A stretch of 64,000 nucleotides of DNA from Siphlonurus alternatus (Eukaryota; Arthropoda; Insecta; Ephemeroptera; Siphlonuridae). Below the pieces are notes generated by a model. It did no database searches and was not told the origin of the DNA. It saw only the letters and a program-made list of their open reading frames with translations. The first letter of the stretch is position 1, and each line of letters begins with the position of its first letter. Below are positions 1 through 10,805 of this stretch, piece after piece. The translations under genes and the position numbers were made by a program. The DNA lies in contig OX463785.1 of the NCBI GenBank assembly GCA_949825025.1, positions 12,959,971 through 13,023,970 of the forward strand. The letters are read 5' to 3'.

Positions 1-1718
1 TTAACTTAGTTTTATACGGTCGTTACATTTTAATAATAAGAATTAAAAATTAAACAATATAAAAAAATAGTTCATTTCAATCTACATGAAATACCATCTT
101 CTATTACTGAAGTGATTTTAGGCGGTTGATAGTTAACAAATAAAAATACTTCTTTTTTACTATTTTTTTTTCTCACATATAACCATTGTTACAAATTCTT
201 GCTGGACCAGCCTATATTATGATATGACCAGTATATAACAATACATTGAAAACGAAGAAGCCATATGGACCAAAAAAATAAAAGATATATATCTATGATG
301 AAAAAATATTAAAATATATAATATAAAAAATATATATATATAAAAATAAGAGCGTTACAGATACTTGATACAATAATGAAAAAAAAAAATAGAGAAATTT
401 TATACACATCTTGAAACAAGTATTTAAAGATAGTGATGCTGTTTTACATATTCATCTGTATGTATAACCCCTTTTTTATTATTATTACTATAGTTTTTTT
501 TTATTTCAAGGTTGCACTACATTTTTTTAATATATAACAAGGTAAGGATCTTATTCCATTCTAATGAAAAACTCATTATACTTTTTGACAAGTAACCTTA
601 ACTGAATTTTTCTTCTTTTTTTTTTTTTTATTCTGTCGCCTATAACTTATACATTGACATGGTAAAATATTTTAATTTTTTTATATTGAAACAAGTTACA
701 TTACTTTGCATATAATTTATATAAAAAAATTAAGTTTATTTGAATGTCAAAATTATATACAACTAAAAAAATATATATATAATATGAAATTGTATTAGTA
801 TAACAAGATTATATGACTGTTAAAGAAGCAAGATCTTTTGAATTTATTTTTCTAGTTGATTCTTAATTTTTTTTTATACACTTATACTTGTCATATTTAA
901 TTATAATTTGACAATCGTATAGTACTTGAACCTTAGGTATGTTTGTAAGTTAAAAGTTCCGATGTTGAATAGCTAATTTGACAATAGTAGTTGTTGACTG
1001 CTAAGGATAAAGTATAATAACTTTTATATTAAAGAAATAAGATATTTAGAATTACTGTTAAATTCTGATCAGGGGATCTTAATATCAATGACTATACAGT
1101 ATAACATAGGTAAGTCGAATAAAGCTCAATTTTGCAAAGAGCAGAAGCAGATTTTGACCCTTATTGTCATACCATTCAAAGTTCAACTGATCTCTATAGA
1201 AAACACAAGCTCATTATTAGCCAGCCATGCCATGAATTATATCTTTTAAAGACCATTCTTTCAAAGACTCGATTATTCATTTTTCAATAATTTTTCCTAA
1301 TAGCTATTTACTTGAATTTCAAGTCAATTTTGAATATTCTGTATACTTCTCCATGCTCTTTCCTCTTACCCCATTCCTTTAGTATACCATGTTAGGATTA
1401 TATGTATATTTTTATATTAACTGAAGGAACTATGGAAACTCTAGTTAATAGTCAGTGCTGTACTACGACGGATGGCGACCGTACTGGCGGAACTATATTG
1501 CAGCAATAGTTAGCAAAAAACAAAATATTGAGAATGATTGAAAAATAAGTAAATAAGAAACTAAAAATTGAGACATGAGCATTAATTGACAATTAATGTA
1601 GCAGAAAAAAATGCCTCTTTTAATTATTTGTTTAAAAAATTTTAATCTTTTTCTAAACTAGCTATCCCCCGTAAAATAGGTTAAATGTATTGCTTACAAA
1701 AGCATCTTGTCTCTTGTC
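1..1718. other. AT-rich spacer
   Basis: No gene or repeat could be supported. Homopolymer A and T runs and TA-rich stretches dominate. A good splice-donor string (TAG followed by GTAAGT) lies at about 1107-1115 on the plus strand, but the upstream sequence holds only a very short open frame, so no exon is called. Confidence 0.6.
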
Positions 1719-1790
1719 TTTGGTAGGATTCGAACCCAAATCTTTCAAATTTAAAGTCGAAAAATCGTTATATTATTATATTCTCATTAT
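1719..1790 (-). repeat. Degenerate tRNA-like/SINE fragment
   Basis: On the minus strand the sequence contains GGGTTCGAATCC, a full match to the pol III B-box/T-arm of tRNAs, at about 1726-1737. It is preceded by an anticodon-arm-like segment with CTTTAAA. The D-arm side is very AT-rich and does not fold convincingly, so this is more likely a decayed tRNA-derived repeat than a working tRNA gene. Confidence 0.4.
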
Positions 1791-1970
1791 AACAGAAATA
1801 TTTTATAATTTGACATATTTGACGTACGTCATAAAATTATCTTTAGTAAAATTGGAAGTAAAGCCGTGAGAAGTGACATTTTTTAAAAATATAAAAAACT
1901 AGGAAATTAGTGACATGGCATAAAAGTTAATAACGCAGTTATTGTAACCTTTAAAATATAACTAACATTG

Positions 1971-2292
1971 AATGGAGTACCGACCTCAAAATTTTTTATT
2001 GCATAAATGGATAGAGGGTGCAAAGTTATGCTACTCTGATTTTTTTCAGATTTTTTAGAGCCCGGCAAATATTTTTTAAAAATTATTGAAAGAACAGAAA
2101 AAGTGCCGCCTCTTGCCGCCTTTCTTAATAAAATATAGGACCCAATAGGGACGTGGGTTCGAACCCGACCTCGCCAAAACTTTTTAGCAATACTTCCCGG
2201 TTCCTAAAAAATCTGAAAAAAAATCAGAGTAGCATAATTTTGCACCCTCTATCCATTTCTGCAATAAAAAATTTTGAGGTCGGTACTCCATT
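1971..2292. mobile_element. MITE family A, copy 1 (foldback, tRNA-like centre)
   Basis: Terminal inverted repeats begin AATGGAGTACCGACCTC and end GAGGTCGGTACTCCATT. The subterminal core, with ATGGATAGAGGGTGCAAA on the left and its complement on the right, is shared with copies at 10466, 39431, 52629 and 56820. No internal ORF exists, so it is non-autonomous. The centre differs from the other copies: where they carry a TGACGTCA-type palindrome, this copy has GTGGGTTCGAACCCGAC at 2153-2169, which resembles a tRNA T-arm. Confidence 0.85.
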
Positions 2293-4385
2293 GTAATTTA
2301 CGGTTTAGTGATTTCACTATACAGAACACATTATAAGGAATAAAGGCGTCACCTTGGAAAAATTATATGCATAACGATGGTACGTGTTTACTATTATTTT
2401 TTTTTATATATTATTTCTGCATTAATATAAAATTTTAAAATTATGCGTGCGTAACTAAAAATGATGTCACCATAATAATATATTTTAACAAATTATAGAA
2501 AAAAAAAATGTTAATAAAATGAGTTTGCATATAATATATATACTAAGCAGATGGTAATATATATTTTTTTATTTAAAATGTTATTAAGATTTATGTTGAT
2601 AAGGATGGTAAATAATAATATAAAAACAATGCGTACCAAAAATACTTGTCAATGCAAAAGCGTGGAACGTAACATTTGAGGTCACTGTGTGCTTTTTATG
2701 AATTGGGAGTTCTAATGCTAGTATATTAAAGAATTATAATGTAATTACTTGCTACTAATTATTTCAGGCCTCTGTCTAGGGGGCATGTACCTGTTAGAGC
2801 ATCATGATATCTGGTTATCTTACACAAATGTTATAATATAGATGAATGAATTTGATTATAACTCTGTAAATTTTTTGTTAGGTCAAATTTTATTAAAAAT
2901 ACAAAACATTATTATGCCAACCATTGATTTTGTGAAGTGAATGCATTCACAATAATGCTAAGTTCATATTGTTAATAAAAATAATTGTAATACATGTGTG
3001 TAACATTAATTATTTTTAGAATTTGTTTTTAAAATTAAGTGTTATTCCAAAATTAAACGTTTTTGACACTTAAATTTTTAATATAGTAAAAAAAAATAAA
3101 ACTAGAAAAATATTACATTATATTAATTATTGTTAGAAAATATTTCTTGGACTGTATAAATTATAAATATATGAAATGCAAATGAATATGGGATGGCAAA
3201 GATAATTGTCCAAAGTGGAATACTAAAAACATAATAAAGCTAAAAACAATTATTTCTTAATATTATTAAATTATTAAATGTTCTATATCTTCTCAAAAGA
3301 TAAACAAATTTCATGAACAACCATATCTAAAATAGGCTTCAAGTATCCATGATACCACAAGTACATCAATCACTGCAAAGCATGCAGTGTAACATTCATA
3401 ACTATTTCAAGGTGTAAATAAATTAATTCTCACTATAAAACTTCATTCAGTATATTTGATTGAACTTTTATTATAAATCACATTAAGAGCACATCAGAAA
3501 ACTTGTTAGAGGGAGATATAAAAATTGTCAAGGCAGAACGTGATGCGGTGTTGTGTGACATTGCGTGCAAGTTGAGGTCGCAACTTCCGCTTCTTCTTCT
3601 AATGATCGTCATCATGTCTCCTTGATTGTCTATTCCATGTGATCCTGATCTTAAACAATAATAATTACCTGTCATGTCACAAACAATTTTTTATCATTCT
3701 TAGTATAATATAAGTGTAATTTTTTATAATGAAAAAAAATAGCATGTAACAAGTATATGAACTCATGCTTAAAGACTATTATAGAACGTTAATACATGAT
3801 TCAATTGTTACTAGAATTATCTTTTTTTTTTTACAAGATTTTTTAAAAAAGATTATATTTAACATCAAATGAAAATATCTAAAATATATTGTTTTGTTTA
3901 AAATAGCTTGGGAATTTTTACTAAAAAATTATTTTAATCATAGATATATTTTACAGGTGGAATGGAATAGAACTAAAATATAATTATATTGTAGATTAAT
4001 TTGTAATTATTTACACGCTATGAGTAATTATTAAATTTGATGTCAGAGATATTTGCAATTTAGTTTTTCTAGAGAGCAAATGTTTCCTTTTTAGGAAGGC
4101 TGAATATCAAAATTAAAATCTGCAAAGAAAGGGAAAGATTTGATCGTCAGATAATATCTTAGCCTTTCCATTATATATGGATTATATATTATATGGCATT
4201 TCTTAGTATGTCCAGGTTAGAGTAGCTCTGGCATTACCTAACAACCTTCTATTTAAAAATTAGAATTAGAGATATTTTTAAAATGTCATGAAATAAAATT
4301 GAAATGTTCAATGCATTTCTTATATTATTATTATTTCAACACCTTCAACTGCAAATAGGTTATCCATAACATATGTGAAATACAG
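2293..4385. other. AT-rich spacer
   Basis: Mostly homopolymers and TA-rich DNA. A slightly GC-richer patch at 3480-3670 has a 65-codon open frame on the minus strand with a donor-like ACAG/GTAATT near its start. It matches no family I recognise and is not called as a gene. Confidence 0.5.
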
Positions 4386-5325
4386 AGTGAACCACAATTC
4401 GCGTGCCAACTTTTTTCGTAAATTTGGTATTGCAAAAATTTTCGCACAAACTTCAAACTTGGTACACTTGTAGCTGAGGGTTGTAAAAATTAGTTGAAGG
4501 TGTTAAAATTTTTATTGGACACCAATAACACCCCTTTCAGGGGTGGTTTTTAAAAAAATTATTTTCGCCTTATGGGAATTCAATGTTAAATACAACTTTT
4601 TTTGAAATCATTGGAATTTTGCGGAAAAAGTTTCTAGCATAGGGTAATCGACCGTCCTGAACTCAGAAATAATTTTAGATTTTTTCCCCGACGCACCCCT
4701 GAGGGTGGAGACCTACCCCTAAAATCCATTTTCCTTAAAAATTGTGCTAAAATTATGAAATTAATTTTCAAGGGGTAATCGACCCTCCTGAACTCGGAAA
4801 TAATTTTAGATTTTTTCCCCGACGCACCCCTGAGGGTGGAGACCTACCCCTAAAATCCATTTTCCTTAAAAATTGTGCTAAAATTATGAAATTAATTTTC
4901 AAGGAGTAATCGATCCTCCTGAACTCGGAAATAATTTTAGATTTTTTTTCCTGACGCACCCCTGAGGGTGGAGACCTACCCCTAAAATCCATTTTTCTTA
5001 AAAATTGTGCTAAAATTATGAAATTAATTTTCAAGGAGTAATCGACCCTCCTGAACTCGGAAATAATTTTAAATTTTTTCTTTGACGCACCCCTGAGGGT
5101 GGAGACCTACCTCTAAAATCCATTTTCCTTAAAAATTGTGAAATTAATTTCCTAGGTGTAATTGACCCTCCTGAACTCGGAACTAATTTTAGATTTTTTT
5201 CCTCGATGCAACTCTGAGGGGAAACTAGCTGCTACCCACCATATCCTTCTTTCTTAATTATCGAGTAGAAATTGCGAATTAATTTTTTTTCAGGATGTAT
5301 CGAAATTTTTCAGAGAAAAAATATC
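4386..5325. repeat. Repeat element with internal tandem array
   Basis: A unit starting near GTGAACCACAATTCGCG and ending near CAGAGAAAAAATATCCC carries an internal tandem array. The outer parts are not AT-simple and read like a dispersed transposon-derived repeat. The class is unresolved: no terminal inverted repeats and no coding domain are visible. Confidence 0.5.
4644..5225. repeat. Tandem repeat, about five ~131-bp units
   Basis: Units start at 4644, 4775, 4906, 5038 and 5158, giving spacings of 131, 131, 132 and 120 bp. Each begins GTAATCGACCCTCCTGAACT or a close variant and contains ACGCACCCCTGAGGGTGGAG. The fourth unit lacks about 12 bp and the fifth is truncated and most diverged. 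An 88-codon minus-strand open frame across the middle units is simply the repeat translated twice and is not a gene. Confidence 0.95.
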
Positions 5326-5572
5326 CCAGACTGTATATTGATGAAGCTTCGCCACTTCAAGGTACATGCAAATAATTTCTATAATTTTAAATTTAATAGT
5401 AATTAATTTAAATTTTCATAGTAAATAATATATTAAAAATAAAACTAAATCAGTAATTTTATACACGTATTATTATATAAATAAAACAAAAAATATATAA
5501 AAATATGTAGTTAAATTTTAATTTAAAAATAAAATTTAATGTAATATTATTTTTGTTCTATTTTTATAACGC

Positions 5573-5914
5573 TTGCGTTTGTATCTTGCGATTTCTTATT
5601 ATAGTTTTAATTTCTTTCAATTGATGTTAACTAGTGTCGGCAAGTGCGCTGCGATCTTCAATTGTTTCTTACGCCTACACGCGTGCCTCCCAAGACAGTA
5701 TATATCCTCTGACATGATGATCTTGCAAAATGTCATGGAGAAAAATATCTTCTGCCCCTTCATTGACAATACAAGATTAAATAGGAAGATCAACTTTTTA
5801 GAGTGCTATATAATTTTGCTGATCGAGAATTTTGTTCTGACAATATCATTTGATCTAGGAATACCTAGACGAATCATCAATCTTAATCAAAAAATAAGTA
5901 AACAATTGCTATAA
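5573..5914 (+). other. Unrecognised 113-codon open frame
   Basis: The open frame begins at TTG; the first ATG is about 17 codons in. The inferred product is rich in hydrophobic residues and Cys, with a final segment ending in an Ile/Asn/Lys-rich tail. The sequence at 5620-5780 is more GC-rich than its surroundings, which slightly raises the chance of a decayed coding sequence, perhaps from a transposon. No domain, splice signal or promoter was recognised, and chance is a real alternative. Confidence 0.15.
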
Positions 5915-6156
5915 TATATATGGCCTAATTCTCAGTTGTTGCAAAGAAAAATAGCTTCTAGAGCAATTGCAATTAATAACTTGATACGTTCTATTTTTTT
6001 CAGATTTTTCCAGGTTTGCGTATATTACTTTCGTGTATTGTATCAATTCGTATATATAATTATATAAAAAAGGAGCAGCAGGCGATATTAATATTAGATT
6101 AAAAAAAATTAATCTCATTTTGCATGCGTATTTTGTATTCCAAATATTCATTATAG

Positions 6157-6453
6157 CTATAGAGGCTTCAAGTGAGTACGCTCGCGCTGCGCAACCGTTG
6201 TCGCTAAGGTCCATCTTGCACTTGAAAATGAAGCAAAGTGTTTTATAAAACTTTTTTCGGATATAAGTCAGGTAAAAAATCTAAATTTTGAATTATCTAC
6301 TTTATTTTTCAGTTTGGACCAAAGTTCCATAAAGGAATTTTCTCTAAAAAATCTTATTCTTAGTGAAAAAACGAATTTACGTTTTTTTTTTTACATAGGT
6401 TTGGCATTGCGGGTGGGAACACCGAAAAATCAGCTGACTTGAAGCCTCTATAG
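6157..6453. mobile_element. MITE family C, copy 1
   Basis: A 17-bp inverted repeat, CTATAGAGGCTTCAAGT at the left and its exact complement at the right, bounds a segment of about 297 bp with no ORF of its own. A related, more decayed copy lies at 47305-47510. A clear target-site duplication could not be assigned. Confidence 0.7.
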
Positions 6454-7567
6454 AGCCATGTCTGCAGTAAAGTTAAATTATTTATAATAAATTTGCTCAC
6501 CTTGTATAAAATATCCCGATTAATACATTATAATATCACTTTTCCACAGATCACCTGCATTAATGCATAATATTAAGAATTAGTATTAAACACATGCATA
6601 TCACCACATTTTACTAAAAACTAAATTACAACTAAAACTCATAGCTATTAATTTATAAAACCTTGAAATAATTTTAATATGAAATAATATCAATATGAAA
6701 TCAATAATAAATCATAAAATTTCTAATTGATATATATCTTAATGTTTACTATATAGTTAAACAGATACAATATTTTACTGGAAGTAGCTAATTTTTATGT
6801 TGTTTTATAATAAACTTCCATATAATTTTAATTCAGCAATTAAAAATTACAAAGATCTATAACTATAAAAAAATATATTTATTTTCTTTTAATTTCCATT
6901 AACTTCCAAAGGATAACCAGTATTGAAAGAAGTATTTATATATTGTAGTTAAAAAAGTATATTTATTGCATACATTCGATTGGTTACGGAAATATTCAAT
7001 AAATTACATGGACTTTCGATCAGATCGATTTGCTTCAACAGTGACAAATGAAGTCTCTTAGACCGGAAGTTACTTCACATTGTTGTTATCTCATCAACAA
7101 TACTACGTCACGCCTCAGCAGCCTCATCGACTTCAATAATGACAATATCGAATGTTTGATTAATGGTCTGTTATTTCCTACATTTAAAATTGTGCTGACG
7201 TCACAGACCTTATTTAAATATATTTATTTATTGACGTAGTGTTAATTATTTTAAATATTCTATGATGTAATTCAGTTTTTAATACAACCATACAACGCAC
7301 ACAGACTCCCATCTATTTGCTTCTTGCATAAAAAGAAACCAGCAATGAATATTATTTATAAACATTACAATTTTTTTTATTGAGCTCTTTCAATAAAAAT
7401 ACTTCAATATTTTTACTCTGAACTAAAAGTTTATTACAAATAATATTTATTAAAAAATATATATATTTTAATAACTTTTTATTTATTTTACACCTAAAAT
7501 GAAACATTTATTTTTATAACTTTACACTTTACAGTGTTCGGGAAATCAAGATTCACCAAAGCCACGC

Positions 7568-7572
<5 letters not shown>
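6454..7572. other. AT-rich spacer
   Basis: No supported feature. A 63-codon open frame at 7048-7239 on the plus strand starts with ATG but matches nothing recognised and lies within the length expected by chance. Confidence 0.5.

Positions 7573-7606
<34 letters not shown>
7573..7606 (+). repeat. Poly(A) tract of about 34 nt
   Basis: An unbroken A run. It could be the tail of a retroposed sequence lying upstream, but no recognisable body or target-site duplication was found, so it is recorded only as a homopolymer. Confidence 0.9.
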
Positions 7607-7608
<2 letters not shown>

Positions 7609-8141
7609 AGGCCTATGCGTAATTATATAAAACATGTAATACATAATTGAACCTCATGTAATTATTTACAAGTACACACCACATGCATATTTTAACACGA
7701 TTGATTGAATTATTACTATTGAATTCATAGACTTTGTTACACCTCAGGCAATTCAAATAACCTTCAATCACTATTCTTGTTCCCCTCTATTGCTCTCTCT
7801 CTCTCCCTTACAAAGTCCCATTGTACCAAATGCTTGGGTGCATGGCTGATTAAGGCCTATTCTCAAAAATAGAAAAAGAAGAAGAAGCTCTCTCCCTAGC
7901 TCCTTGTATTACCTCCTCTCCGTCCTACCTTCCATTTACCCCTCCTTGCTCCGCTCTCTCTCTCTCACGTGGTCGCGTGGCAGTTACAACAGCAGCCGCC
8001 AAGCTGGCCTAAACTCCGTACAACAAAAGCCCCGCCACTTACTCACTCAACTCACCACACTAAAACATACTAAAATGACCCTTATGTTCCATAGATATTT
8101 CGTCGTAAAGAACGAGGCAGACGGCGGCGACTGAGCGTTCC

Positions 8142-8153
8142 TGACCTGGGTCA

Positions 8154-8188
<35 letters not shown>

Positions 8189-8251
8189 GCGTCGTGTGGA
8201 GGTCACTGCCCGATGACCTTCTCCCAAACTGACCTCGCAATACGCAGGTCA
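8142..8251. promoter_or_regulatory. Cluster of AGGTCA-type half-sites
   Basis: TGACCT at 8142-8147 abuts GGGTCA at 8148-8153. AGGTCA follows at 8200-8205, TGACCT at 8214-8219, TGACCT at 8230-8235 and AGGTCA at 8246-8251. The hexamer AGGTCA is the consensus half-site of nuclear hormone receptors. Five exact copies plus one variant within 110 bp is dense for such AT-rich DNA. Confidence 0.4.
8154..8186 (+). repeat. (CT)n microsatellite
   Basis: About 16 CT units, lying inside the receptor half-site cluster. Read on the other strand it is GAGAG, the core recognised by GAGA factor in insects. Confidence 0.95.
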
Positions 8252-8270
8252 ACTCGGGACTATAACGATA

Positions 8271-9402
8271 ATACTCTATGAATATTATTAGCAAAAAATA
8301 AAATATGTTGTTAAAATTCAATTGTATTTTTTTTTTTTTTTTTTGTAATGTAAAATTAAATTGTATACTCTAACGTATTTAATCTAAATTTTCATTGTAT
8401 ATTAGTATTGCACTGACATTTTTTAACATCATGTATGTTTTTGGAACTAACAATTAATTTTTGTTTATTAACAATTCATACTTGAACAATTTTTTTAAAT
8501 AATCGGATTATACCTAACCTACAATGTAGTCTGTTTTTTTAATAAATATAATAAATAAATAAAAGTATGTGTTTTATTTAAAAGAATGTTTTATAAACAA
8601 TGATTGAGTTTAAATAATCAACAAATGGAATTTCTACACAAATTAGCAAATAATAATCAGCCAAGTGTATTAATAGAAAATTTACACTATTTTTTTATTA
8701 TACCATTGTATACCAATAATGATAATTAACTAATTCTGAGAGATTGGAAAGTAAATCTTTGGTTCTGACTTATTCTGCGAATTGTACTTTAAAATTGCAA
8801 TGGACAAATTACAAGTAAATTTATTAAAAAATTTAAACAAATAATTGAAAAACAAGATTCTATGTTGTTGTTGTTTTTCTCACTTTTTCTTAACTTTTAA
8901 ACAACTGTTCAACAACTACTTCAAAAAATTCTCATGCATGATACTATTTTTTTTCTTTAAAATATAAAAGTGTAGTAAATATAAATTTATTCTTGGATAG
9001 TAGATTCAACACGGTGTCGTTTCATTCTTATCCTCTCTCCCCTTATATAAAATGTAACCCCACCCTTTCTATGTCCTCTCATGTTCCACGCTTTTCTACT
9101 AAGACCATAGCAGTAGCAACATTATCATATCACGAACCAACGGTGCTGCTTGTTGTATATACTATCACATCGTCTGTCGCCTTGCTATCAACAGCATTGG
9201 TCTCATAAACACACGCCTCGACTTGCTGCAGCTACTTTGAATTACGATATGATATAAAATATAAAAATTCTATGAATATATCTATATTATCAGTAAGCAC
9301 GACAGTGTTGAATATTCTGTTTTTTTTTTTTTTTAAAAATGTTATAAGAAATTTTATAATGTTTAAATTGAAGATTTAAGATTAAAATTTTTCTTGTATA
9401 TA
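8271..9402. other. AT-rich spacer with small GC-richer patch
   Basis: Plain AT-rich DNA except 9000-9230. There a TATATAAAA string sits at 9044-9052, followed by an ATG-initiated 45-codon frame at 9071-9208 with a hydrophobic C-terminal third. The TATA-like string is too close to the ATG for a normal leader, so this is left as a weak promoter or exon candidate. Confidence 0.3.
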
Positions 9403-9624
9403 TATCAAGGTTGGCTTTATACAGGTTAAGTCACCGATTTGACCAATTTTAAAGGGCTTAGCCAATCACGTTCAAGTATTTTTGACCCCATCGTGCCGCA
9501 AAATTTTGAATGCGCCCATCATGCAATGCAATTTTTGAAATTTCGCGGTGCAATGGGGCCTGAAAATTTACTGAAATTGACGCACGAAATGGTGTCTTAA
9601 CCTGTATAAAGGAACGTTGATATA
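9403..9624. mobile_element. Foldback MITE (family G)
   Basis: The left end, ATATCAAGGTTGGCTTTATA continuing CAGGTTAAG, pairs with the complement of the right end, in which CTTAACCTGTATAAAGG is followed by AACGTTGATAT. The arms are about 28 bp with a few mismatches. The ~220-bp unit has no ORF and is more CpG-rich than its flanks. A single copy was seen in this window. Confidence 0.65.
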
Positions 9625-10079
9625 ATATATATAAGAACTTTTTGCCCTAAAATTGAATTTAAATATAACCTAATTTGCTCTTGATAGAGTTCAGGGGGAG
9701 GGCCGGGTGCATTTTTTTATATGATAAAGTTATCCACATGCATGCAATTATTTGTATATATCTAATTTTCAAAATTATTACGATTCCGTCTTTTTTTAAA
9801 TTTTCAGACAAATTTTATAATAATTTTGACTTACCTTTTGTGTACTTATAGGTTACTTCATTTCATAAAGGTAGAACAGATTGCAATATCTGTAACAAAA
9901 TAAAACTCATTATTATTAAAAAAAAACATAATATATTATTTTAATTATTTAATAAAATTATTGTCAGATTGTCAGTATGTTATGTAATAAATTTGAACAT
10001 GAAAGAAGTCAATGATAATATACGATTGCACAAGTACACTTAATTAATATCTAATTATTAGTCAAACTTGAAAGCGTGA
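9625..10079. other. AT-rich spacer
   Basis: Nothing supported. Short G-rich string at about 9690-9705 only. Confidence 0.6.
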
Positions 10080-10145
10080 ATGCTTGGAATGCAGTAGAGT
10101 TGAAAATTATTACAAATGACTTGAAAGTCCCGGGTTCGATGTGAC
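10080..10145 (+). repeat. tRNA-like fragment
   Basis: GTCCCGGGTTCGATGTG at about 10126-10143 resembles a T-arm (GGTTCGA retained, the last two B-box bases lost). An anticodon-arm-like stretch lies upstream. It reads as a decayed tRNA-derived repeat. Confidence 0.3.
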
Positions 10146-10465
10146 AAAGAAAATAAGAAACTAGTGAGTCGAGTTTTAAACCAAGGTCTGAAGATGTTAA
10201 CACACAACACAGTTCGTTATACTTTACTGGGGATATTATTTATTTGTCAACTGTTAAATAAAATTGTATTATTGATGGATGGTTTAATAAATATATAATA
10301 CTTCTGTATTATAGTTGTATATATAATTATGTATTTCATATTATGTTCGATTGAGCGTGTAGCAACAAGTCAAGACGTCAAGAGTTAAGATTCACTTTAG
10401 TCTTATGGGTATTATATTATATTTTAAAATATAATATATTATTATATTCATAATTAAAAATATAT

Positions 10466-10805
10466 AATGGAGTATCGACTTTAAAATTTTTTATTGCAGA
10501 GTTATGCTACCCAGATGTTTTTCCGATTTTTTTTAGACCGGGAACTATTTTTAAAAAATTATTGAAAGTCCTTTTCGTGATGTCACGAGACGCCGCTCCT
10601 TAAAAAAAAAAAAAAAAAAAAAAAAGATAGGACTTGCCGCCTCATGACGTCACAAAAAGGACTTTCATTAATTTTTTAAAAATAGTTCCTTGTCTAAAAA
10701 AAAAAAAAAAACTGAAAAAAACTGAAAAAAATCATTAGGGTAGCATAACTTTGCACCCTCTATCCATTTCTGTATTAAAATTTTTTTTGAGGTTGATACT
10801 CCATT
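10466..10805. mobile_element. MITE family A, copy 2
   Basis: Ends AATGGAGTATCGACT and GATACTCCATT, flanked by TA on both sides in a TATA context, compatible with a TA target duplication. The left arm lacks the GAAATGGATAGAGGGTGCAA block that the right arm keeps, a deletion of about 20 bp. The centre has an A run of about 24 nt and one TGACGTCA on the right arm; the left arm has TGATGTCA. Confidence 0.85.

Larger units (their letters stand above)
7880..8270. promoter_or_regulatory. GC-richer island with CT tract and receptor half-sites
   Basis: This stretch is clearly richer in G+C and less repetitive than its flanks. It carries pyrimidine-rich runs, a CACGTGG E-box at about 7968, a CT tract and a cluster of nuclear-receptor half-sites. 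A 76-codon open frame at 7904-8134 starts at TTG and is not supported as a gene. A promoter, enhancer or 5' untranslated exon would each fit; the sequence alone does not decide. Confidence 0.4.

Noticed and set aside
4768..5034. 88-codon minus-strand ORF with internal repetition
   Set aside because: It is the ~131-bp tandem repeat translated; the protein repeat follows the DNA repeat.
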